Shown: positions 55,695 through 64,000 of the stretch, in pieces | Layout: each line of letters opens with the position of its first letter | Numbering within the stretch: position 1 is the stretch's first letter | From: Pristionchus mayeri | Taxonomy: Eukaryota > Nematoda > Chromadorea > Rhabditida > Neodiplogasteridae | DNA length: 64,000 nucleotides | Reading direction: 5' to 3' | Assembly: GCA_036245805.1 (NCBI GenBank) | Contig: BTRK01000004.1 | Span: forward strand, 46,750,690 to 46,814,689 | Notes under the pieces: generated by a model | Databases searched by the model: none | What the model was told of the DNA's origin: nothing | Seen by the model: the letters and a program-made list of their open reading frames with translations, nothing else | Made by a program: the position numbers and the translations under genes

Positions 55695-56459
55695 TGATTG
55701 CTCAAGCAGTGAGTATCCGAAGCTCGAGAGTTTAGTGTGAGCGACCACTATCTTTCTCTACCATTCTCTCCTGGATGGAATGAGTGTTCAGTCTAACACT
55801 CTTTCCCTCCCGAAGGGTGTCGAAAAAAAGAGTGTTGATTTCAATTAGTTGATCACGATGAGATTAACGAGGGGACGGTGATGTAAGCAACAGAAGCGCG
55901 AGTGTAATGGTAGCGACCACCTCCAGTATCATTCTCCTACCTCTCTTCAAACGCTGCACTTACTCAACCCCAGCTTCTCCATATCTAATGGAGGCGCGTA
56001 GTGTAGGCAAGACGGCATTCGCCCTCCTCATTACCTTTCTCTTTTATATCTCTCTCAGCGGTCGAACAGCGTGGGAGAGCAAGTGAAAGATGAGAGAGGG
56101 AGGAGGGAAGGGGACACGCGCCGATTTGCCATCACTAGAGGCGCGGCGTAACAATGAGACAGCTGATTGCAGTGGCGGAAGGATTGTAAAACAGATAATT
56201 TGTCTGGCTCTCTCTGATTCGCATGTTCTCTCGCTTTCTCTAACCTGCGCGAGAGTGCGCGGCATGTCGTAATATGCGCTCGCGAGAGCTCTCTCTCTCA
56301 TCTTGGTTTTCCTAACCGCGCTCTCCCTGTCCTCCCTCCCCTTCCGCCTCTTCTCTTTCAATTCAGCCACATATGCTTACCGGGAGGAACTGAATCAAGG
56401 CATACATAATCTCACTTTCAGAAAAGAATAAAATAAAATACTCTTTCCTATTTTCAGAT

Positions 56460-56830
56460 ATAAATTGCGAGGGAACGAGGGTTGGATGGACGAAAATGCG
56501 AGGCATATCGTGCTTCAGAGAGCGAGGGAGACGTACAAACCTCTACAACATCAAGTTGTGTCTTCTCGATGATATGTACAATCACGTAGATCAGCAAGGC
56601 CCTTCCTTCCACCTTCATCGATCACTTCTTCAATCGCATTTGTAGGCTGCCTCACGACATTGTTTGGTCATAAAAGAGCCAATGAAGACTTTGGGATATT
56701 TGGCGGAGATCGAACGGGAATGGGACATGTATGAGGACTGGTCAGAACGGGTAAAAAACGGAATCGAGTGGTCAGATTTAAGTTGTCTTCGAGAGCTAGT
56801 CCGGATGGCATAAGAATGTGATACTCAGTG
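56460..56830 (+). CDS. Short coding-like ORF in a duplicated block
   Basis: The frame 56682-56813 reads MKTLGYLAEIEREWDMYEDW then SERVKNGIEWSDLSCLRELV and RMA, with a possible donor gtaaaa inside. A degraded copy of the same block lies at 60890-61280, where the frame is interrupted (EMKRE then a stop). This looks like a small piece of a gene, perhaps one exon; the family is unknown. Confidence 0.35.
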
Positions 56831-57099
56831 ATTCGTGTCATGGCGTAGGAGTAATACTTGCATCCTTCGTGAAATCGAATGAGTAGACAAGAGGGTGTTG
56901 CTCATTAAACTTTATCGAGCTATCGGGAATTCTTGAATGAATAGATGTAAACAGATCCGTTCTTGCTATTACAATGCGTGGGGAGGGACAGATGCATTGA
57001 AGGCGGGTCCTGAAATATATATTGTACTTGAGAAGCCTCAATTAGACTATTACCGGCTATTTCTGCCTGAAGAATATCATAAACAATCCCTTCATATGC

Positions 57100-58760
57100 C
57101 TTAAAATATCCTTGAAAGATACCTCCTCTTCTCTCTCGCGACGGTAGTTCTCGAACGCAACCTGAAAATCAATTCAGGTTTATCTGAGAATGTCAAGTGC
57201 CAGGAATCGGTCCACAAAATATTGATTGTTGAATTCCTACAAAAAGGGAAATATGTGAGGGCAACGGGGTTACATTTGCCATTCTGATATCTCCGCTTTT
57301 CTATACCCCTCCCCACTAGAAGATTGATTCCTTTGGTTCTTTTGACAGCATTTTTGATCTATAAATTTGTCTGTAAAGCCAACACACTTACCTCTGAGAT
57401 TGGAGTCAGAACGAGGAGGAGGATGAGGGATATTGCCAAGGATGAAGGGAGAAGAAGGTAGATCGAGTAGCTTGATATGGGCAATTAGTGGATCATCGGT
57501 CAGTAAGCCATCAACGAGCGATCGTCTAACTCTCTTGCACGCTCTCTCGTCTCTCTGACCGGCGAGAAAGCGTGCAAACTGTAGATACTACTCCTATCAA
57601 CCCACCACAGAGAGAGCAGGCGATATAGAAGGATGACTTGGGGGATCTCGGTCCGTTTGATATCCTCACTTTGGGATCGAATTTAGCTGGTATAAACAGC
57701 TGAAATGCATCAATAATAAGAATTTATTTGATGTATACTAACACGCATGCCCGAATCAATTAAAAGTCGATAATTGTGAATTCGAAAAAGGAAAATCAGA
57801 AATAATTAGGGTTCCCTTGATGGAGTTATTTGGCTATTGAAATTCCAAAACTCTCCACTCACTTCCAAATTCGAACTCGCATACGAGCGGTGTGCAATTG
57901 GAATCCCATTCGAAATGGAATTCCATATTGGAATGGAATTCCGTTATGCAAAATGTCGAAATTGAGTGCGGAAAATCACTGAAGAACCAGTAATCTGCTC
58001 AAATGGAATTCCAAAAGTTTTGGAATTCCATTCCACCTCTCCGCACGACGGGAATGGGAGGAATGGAATTACGTCACTGTTTTGTCCTCGCTATTGGAAT
58101 TCCGTAATCAATTCCATCAAGGGAACCCTAGAAATAATAATTAGAAAATGATATCATTCGAGAGAGTGAGAACAGAACCCGGAGAGAGATTCTGAAGACA
58201 CCCGAGAGGGGAAGGGTGTTGAGGAACAAGGGGAGGGGTGGACTCATAGATCAGATCACGATGAGTAAACGAGAGGACGATGGTGTAAGCATCATAAGTG
58301 CGAGTGTAATGGGAGCGACCACCTCCAGTATCATTCTCTTACCTCTCTTCATAAGCTGCACTCTCCCCGTCCCGAGCTTCTTCTATCCTATGGAGGCGCC
58401 TAGTGTTGCCTGGTCGACATTCGCCCTCCTCATTTCTTGTGCTATCTCACCGGTCGGACAGAGTGGGAGAGCAAGGGGAAGATGAGAGAGGGGAAGAGAC
58501 AAGGAGATACGCGCTGATTTGCCATCACTAGAGGCGCGGCGTAACAATGAGACAGCTGATTGAAATGGCGAAAGGAGTGTAAAACGGAATATTCGTCTGG
58601 CTCTCTTCGATTCGCATGCTCTCTCGCTTTCTCTAACCTGCGAGAGAGTGCGCGACATGTCGTAATGCGCGCTCACGAGAGCTTTCTCCCTCCACATCAT
58701 ACTCTCCCTCAATTCTGCCACAGCTGATTACCAGATTGGATAATGTGAAAATACACTAAT
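57100..58760. repeat. Segmental duplication, copy B
   Basis: Diverged copy of 54440-56450. It lacks the Helitron and instead contains the TA-flanked MITE at 57808-58129 and a truncated GAGAGCG hairpin at 57523-57585. The minus-strand leader-like block near 57395-57430 reads LAISLILLLVLTPISE before a gtaagt donor, but no ATG precedes it in frame, so I do not call a gene. Confidence 0.55.
57808..58129. mobile_element. TA-flanked foldback MITE, GGGTTCCC copy
   Basis: Ends GGGTTCCCTTGATGGAGTTA and AATTCCATCAAGGGAACCC with TA on both sides. The interior has repeated GGAATTCCA units (for example 57905-57940, 57999-58030), which pair with each other. Confidence 0.8.
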
Positions 58761-59211
58761 TTAAGGGCATGCACAATCTCGCTTTCAAAAAAATACAATA
58801 CAATACGCTTTCACCTGTGTATCAGACGGAAATTGAGAGGAATCTATTACTTCTTGATTAAAATTGTCATCCGTCTCAATATGTAATATAATCTGTCCCT
58901 GATATGTTTTTTGGTACGTCTTTATCGGAAAACGTAGGAAATCTTGGTAAATGCAATTTTGGCGTGTGGTATAGTATCAGAACTGGTACTGTTCTTGACC
59001 TATTCCTTCTGCAACTGGGCCTGAAATACACTGTTTTGCTGAACATTTCTCATTATTGTAAGCCCGTTTAACGTTTTTGCAAATGCTATTCATTAGGAGA
59101 ACAATGTGAACAACGAATCTGACCTATTGGGATTGGCTATTGGGATTGCACACTGCACAAAGGCTCTAGATTCCTCATCCAGAACCCGCAAACTGAATTA
59201 ATTAACTGTGA
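58761..59211. other. No supported feature
   Basis: AT-rich unique sequence; nothing recognised. Confidence 0.4.
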
Positions 59212-59946
59212 AACGATATATCACGGATCTCCTGTAAAAATGCAGGAATCGATGCGACAATTTTTTTGATCACGGATTTCGTTGTAAATATTAGGACTGA
59301 CCCAAAGTGAGTGCGAGGAGAACGCCTATTCGCTCGTATCTCGAAAACAGCTCACTTTCGCGTGTTGTACCCCTTCGTAATTTTTCGAGATCTAGTCTAG
59401 AGCTATCGATTAATATGCTTACTTTTCTCTTTTGCATATGCCGGAAGTGAGATACACGTCGAATGGTATTTTATTTAAAAAATTCTCCTTACTGAGTTTC
59501 AATATGATAGTCCCCCTCTTATGACCAATTAAATATGTAGGAACCTCAATTCGGGGGTGGGGAATCCGAATCAACAATACAAATCGTAGCTTTCGGACCA
59601 TAAAGGGTAAACAATTAGCATATTGTGATGAATAAAACTGTTTTTTACATGAAACCATGTGAAGATATCATTTCCGCTGCCGAACGTATTTGTTGATATC
59701 TGTATTTCGAACGGAATGCACAAAAGCCGCTCGCTGTAGGTCAAAAAGTGAACGATTTACAGCCTTCCAAAGTGGTAGGTCACAACTGTTCAACATGCAA
59801 ATTTCGAAAAAAATGAAGCGGATCGGCGTTCTCCTCGCCCTATCTTTGGTCAGTCCTAACGTTTACAACGAAATCCGCCATCCAAATTTTTTTTGTCGCA
59901 ATATCAGTCTCATTTTCCTTCATTTTTACAGGAGATCCGTGATATA
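59212..59946. mobile_element. 735-bp foldback element
   Basis: ATATCACGGATCTCCTGTAA at the left pairs with TTACAGGAGATCCGTGATAT at the right; CACGGATTTCGTTGTAAATA and GTGCGAGGAGAACGCC also pair with sequences near 59850-59870 and 59827. The centre lies near 59580. Confidence 0.88.
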
Positions 59947-60889
59947 CATTTATCCGATGAACGAGGATACCTCAGGAAACGATGAATGAGTGGATATCAG
60001 GTGAAATTCTGTTGGGATGTCGTCCATACTGTTGGGCTCCGAGGCGATTGAAAATTACTGTCCCTGAAATGGATTATGGCTTGTGATTTTCATTTCTGTA
60101 GATACCGTATTATCAGTTCCAGCATTTCGTCAAAATCGGTCCATTTAATTGCGCCCGAAAAGATTGCGAGTCCAATTGCTTTTAGTACATCTCATTTTGA
60201 TGAGCTGATTTAAGCAGCTGAAAGATAGCAATTACAATAAATTATCATAACATTTTGAGAGAAAAATGTACACATTGCGAAGCATTTCAAAGCAATTCTT
60301 CGCCGCGTGAAAATGAAAAAGCGAAAATGAAAAAATGAAACGCGTGAAAATGAGAAAAGAACGAAGCAATCACGGGAAAATAGTTCAAGAAATGCTGTCT
60401 GTACATGGTGTACGCTCTGTTGCTAGAGTAGGAAAAATGAAGAGACGGTGAATGAATTGCGAACTGCGAAAAAATCGAATCGTGTCAACTCGATTCGAAC
60501 AGTTAGTAAATGACGGGGAGTGCCAAAGTAGAGCAACAATCGATTGAGAGCGGACAAAACAACATGGGGAGCTATGCACAGGCGCACGTGTGCTGCTCTC
60601 TTTCCCTTGCACACTCTTCGATTACCACAGTGTATTCCTTTTCCTTTGCTCTTCTCACATAAACGATCACTTTCCCTTTCTTCATTCAACCACTTCATAC
60701 GTAGCCAAACTCGTACATCGGCATAGGTTGGATATCATATTTGTTAAGTTCCTGAATTGTTTACATGCGCAACCGCACTAAAAACAATAATATCTCATAA
60801 ATCATTGGCGAATTAAATCATTATCATTAAAATCATTATAAATTAATTATAAATTAATTATCATTATAAATTATAAATTTTTATAAATC
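59947..60889. other. No supported gene; AT-rich repeat at 60800-60900
   Basis: A GAGAGCG-type half arm (AAAATGAAGAGACGGTGAAT) lies near 60433. At about 60803-60895 ATAAATCATTGGCGA and ATTATAAATTA units are repeated several times. No coding evidence. Confidence 0.5.
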
Positions 60890-61280
60890 ATTGGCGAGAA
60901 GCAATTGTGGAGAAGATGGTTTGCATGGGATGGGCGGAAGTGTGACCGTGCTTCAGAGCGCGAGGAAGACGGAGAGACATCTTGCTATCATCCAGATGTG
61001 ACTTATCGATGAGTGTACTCGAGTAGATCATCAAGTCCCTTCCTTCCGCCCTCGTCAATCGCTTCTTCCCTCGCATTTCGTAGGCTGCATCACGATTATT
61101 TTTGGTCTCGCATTTCGTAGACTGCATCATGACAATATTTGGTCATATATGAGCCAATGAAGACTTGGGGATATTTGGCGGAGATGAAACGGGAATGAGA
61201 CATGTTTGAGGACTGAACAGAACGGCCAAATAACGGAATCGAGTGATCAGATTTTTCTTCGAGCACTAGCCCGGGCGAAA
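60890..61280. repeat. Degraded second copy of the 56480-56820 block
   Basis: Shared stretches: TTCAGAG(A/C)GCGAGG, CTTCCTTCC, GAGCCAATGAAGACTT, GGGATATTTGGCGGAGAT, GGAATCGAGTG. About 60-70% similar by eye. It holds a partial internal duplication (GCATTTCGTAG...CTGCATCA twice). Confidence 0.7.
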
Positions 61281-61434
61281 ACGAAAACGCGAAAAGTATA
61301 GTTTATGCTAAATGTAACAATAAACTCCGGCTTAGCTACTTTCCTTAACTGTATACTCAATTTGTTTCATAACATATATATTTATTAGCTCGATAGCACG
61401 TTCATTAGAGAAGTATAGAGCATAATATGTTTAG

Positions 61435-62821
61435 TTAAAACCAGATTCCTTTGTCAGTAGCATCAACATGTTTCACTTTGAGATATGTTTGATTGAATTG
61501 ATTATTCTGCAGTATGGTCCCTTTGAACAACCCGATTTGAAAATCGACTCGTTCCTCACTTAGTTCTTCATGGTAGCATACTTTCTTTCCCAAATTGTGC
61601 AACATCTGTGAGAAGGGTGATTTTATAGCTATTATATTCAATTTTGCAAATAAAAAATAAATTTAAAAATGTTAATCTAAAATTACCAGAAAATCTTTAA
61701 CCTGGACCAGTTTTTCCATGTCGATCTGAGACATCGTTGCCTGGGGTAGTGTACGATTGGCACCACCCAAAATCACGAGATGTTCACATTTTCTTCTAAA
61801 AATTTCGCCAACTATTGTGACCATGTTCGGTTTTGCTTTTCTTTCGAGAATAGACATAGTAATGGACGTTGCAATTTCTGCCAGCTTCAGTAACATCACG
61901 ATTATATCTGTAACAATTGTGGACATATGTATTTACGGATGCGTAATGCCGACTCGAGTACTTACCGTTATCCAGAAATTGCATGTATGCAGCAATCTTA
62001 TCAGGCTTGAGTCGCTTCTTAAGATCAAACCAGGGAAGACTAAATATAATCATTAACTATAATCTCTCATTTTTGGGACTAAATATAATCTCAAAAATGT
62101 ACAAAACTCACATATCAGCCGTTGTTGATTTTGTTATATTAAAGTCAAGACGGTTCGCTAACATTGCCAAAGAATTGGGTAGTAAACATTTGTATTGTTT
62201 GCGGTTGAACACTTGTTTGAGGAACAATTTTGACTGTTACAAAAGAAGATCTATGAATAATTGGAATTATATGCTCCGTAAATAATTTCAGTTCGTCATT
62301 ATTAATTGAAAAGGTCCAGCGATAAATCTGGAATGTATTTTCAATAATATAACAAAACAATTATGTTCAACACATCAAGAAACTTACGAATGGAAATATT
62401 TCACAGTCAAAATTTGAAATATCGAGCTGCTTTTGTGCACTTTTGAACATATTATTCCATAATAAATAATTTCCACTGCTTTGTACTGTCCAAAACCGGA
62501 ATTTAATTTTGCCATCATTTTTCTAAATTTGCATTTTCATACAATTAATTTGTTGATACAACAAATATAGAAAAATACTGTTTTGCGTTGAATTATATAA
62601 TGAGCTTACGCCAAATACAATTGCCACTCCAATGGTTAGCTTATGTAGCACATCACAATTGAGTGTATTCTTTGAAAATTTGCAGACCTTAAACATTTTT
62701 TGGTCGGGCTGCTATAAATTGAACGACCAACCTTTTCAAAGCGTAGCAAACTTTTGTAGTCGATGAAATTACACATTGATTTGATAAATTTTGGAGGAAC
62801 ATCATCAAATCCGATGAACAT
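61435..62821 (-). CDS. F-box protein gene, about seven exons, possible frameshift
   Basis: Start ATG at 62821. The N-terminus (DDVPPKFIKSMCNFIDYKSL, LRFEKVGRSIY) is an F-box, the motif that binds Skp1 in SCF ubiquitin ligases. After SSPTKK the frame must shift by one base in a run of six A (62698-62703) to continue FKVCKFSKNTLNCDVLHKLT. Then come exons at 62391-62527 (KFRFWTVQSSGNYLLWNNMF), about 62152-62326 (YRWTFSINNDELKLFTEHII), about 61972-62040 (WFDLKKRLKPDKIAAYMQFL), about 61681-61911 (MLLKLAEIATSITMSILERK; CEHLVILGGANRTLPQATMS) and 61435-61610 (MLHNLGKKVCYHEELSEERV to DKGIWF). The C-terminal part is like the F-box-associated regions of the expanded nematode F-box families. The frameshift may be an assembly error or a true inactivation. 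Confidence 0.7.
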
Positions 62822-63584
62822 GATAATAATGCGCCTTGATGTATTTGAAAATGATTTAGAGAGGCCAAAGTATTTGTCCAAAGTAAAACGCGTCGTCTAC
62901 CGTAACACACACTCCCACACCATGCTAAACAATATCCGTTATTATATATGTGCTACAATGTGATTTGGATCGATGCGCTTTTGTGTCAAATTTGCTCTTT
63001 GTTGTGTCGTGGAAGCTAAGAACTCAAGATAGGCATCAATAAAATGATTTTATTTTGTGTAATTTATATTAATGTGTGAAGTACGAGTTCATTCAACTAT
63101 GCATTCGGAGCTAGGTAAGATGAGAACATCTGATAGTTGTCACTGTGTGTAAATCGAAGACAACTTGACGTAATTGTTGATATCCAACATACTGCCTTGT
63201 CTGACATCTAAGGACTGAATCCACTTCGGAAGACGGATCGACACGTTGTCGATTGTCCGTGGCTCGTAATGCGGCTGATGCTCACGGTACTCACTGTCCG
63301 GTACTTCACCTTGAGAATGGCAAAAGTATTTACGTATAAATGCTCACGAGTCCTGCGGGGAGCACACTGTTAGGCCAGTGTGTGAGATAGGCTATTTCAG
63401 TCCGGAGAGCCAAATCTCTTAAACGGAACTCACTGGGAGACAACGCGCAAACCACGAGTAGAGATGACGTCGGTAACTGAATGAAGGGAAATGTTGCGCA
63501 TGTATTTTTCGTTCCACAATATAACTGCTTTTTAAAACGATTTCAGGTTTATGTAAGGAAAATCCGAAAACATGTGAACTTCAA
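62822..63584. other. Intergenic, no feature seen
   Basis: Between the F-box gene start and the end of the chemoreceptor. Contains ordinary AT-rich sequence with no repeat I can define. Confidence 0.4.
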
Positions 63585-63931
63585 TCATGTTATTTGCTGG
63601 AAAATAAAGCACCTTTGAACGCACAAAATGATTAGCAGTGGGTCAATGGCAGGGTAGACTGTAGTTATCGACATTAGGTAGTTTCCCAGAGCTCCGAATT
63701 GACGACCTGAAATGTCTCCAATTTGAAATTTGGGGTAAGAATTTATGCCAAAAAAGAAATATATGCCTGAAAGAGGAAGCAAAACCAGCAAGCCCACTGG
63801 AGTAAATGAGATGGCGAGAGGAACAATAGACTGAGGGTCATTTTCTCGTTTTAAAACGAGTAATGGCACAAATACTTGAATTATGAGGGCTCGAAAGAAC
63901 TGATTGTGAGTGGTTGTGTTAATGGTAGAGA
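63585..63931 (-). CDS. 7TM chemoreceptor (Str/Srh-like superfamily), 3' end only
   Basis: The last exon(s) of a gene that continues beyond the right edge of the window. After a tgtcag acceptor at 63932 the protein reads STINTTTHNQFFRALIIQVF, VPLL, then SFTPVGLLVLLPLSGIYFFF and ITTVYPAIDPLLIILCVQR before the stop. 'ALIIQ...P' in the sixth helix and 'YPAIDPLLII' in the seventh are hallmarks of nematode serpentine chemoreceptors. Internal introns may be hidden (a short in-frame stretch VLKRENDPQ is odd). The family assignment within the superfamily is uncertain. Confidence 0.8.
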
Positions 63932-64000
63932 CTGACAATTCATATTATTTTTGATATTACGACGGATCGCAAATATATCACATGATGATAGCGTTTTCAT

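Larger units (their letters stand above)
54440..56450. repeat. Segmental duplication, copy A
   Basis: This stretch and 57100-58760 are diverged copies of one segment. Shared pieces include an exon-like minus-strand block (IAFESYRRMRAEE here; VAFENYRREREEE at 57121-57160, differing mostly at third codon positions in places), GAATTCAACAATC and GGAAATA on the 5' side of the next piece, a gtaag-bounded leader-like block, and at 55918-56035 a block with ACCTCCAGTATCATTCTC. Confidence 0.6.

Overview
The window looks like a repeat-rich piece of a nematode nuclear genome. The signs are short-exon genes with (T)TTCAG-type splice acceptors, a two-domain prolylcarboxypeptidase-like (S28) gene of the architecture known from Caenorhabditis pcp-2/pcp-3, a nematode-type 7TM chemoreceptor tail, an F-box gene, RTE and CR1-type retrotransposons, mariner and Helitron relics, and many foldback elements. 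The genus cannot be settled from sequence alone; a diplogastrid such as Pristionchus or a Caenorhabditis relative are both possible.

Layout. 187-4985: a Helitron-like 5' end leads into a 120-bp tandem repeat (about six copies), then about 73 copies of a 39-bp satellite, then 1.1 kb of purine-rich GA sequence. Each 39-bp monomer contains a run of perfect heat-shock-element units (nTTCn/nGAAn), so this is a roughly 2.8-kb array of predicted HSF-1 sites. 5367-21533 (minus): one gene of about 42 exons encoding a secreted protein of about 1115 residues with two tandem S28 serine-peptidase domains and a C-terminal hydrophobic tail that suggests a GPI anchor. Its introns hold foldback elements, MITEs and one antisense unknown ORF. 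22315-23290: fragments of one or two plus-strand genes. 23300-50712: mostly mobile DNA, with mariner relics, a gag-like remnant between inverted tRNA-like copies, a foldback carrying a TTAA-flanked MITE, a 4.6-kb foldback element carrying a C2H2 zinc-finger gene and later split by an almost full-length RTE, another foldback, and a CR1-type element split by an RTE. 51136-52739: a few plus-strand exons. 53000-61300: degraded duplicated segments with many hairpin elements. 61435-62821 (minus): F-box gene with a probable frameshift. 63585-end (minus): 3' end of a 7TM chemoreceptor gene.

How it fits together: apart from the peptidase, the F-box gene and the chemoreceptor, the window is a layered record of insertions, and several nesting orders can be read from target-site duplications and from empty sites in the opposite arm of a foldback. 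The most unusual feature is the heat-shock-element satellite next to a Helitron terminus. Helitron-borne HSF-1 motifs are known in Caenorhabditis, but an array this long and regular would be a large HSF-1 sink or a possible site of stress-induced satellite transcription.
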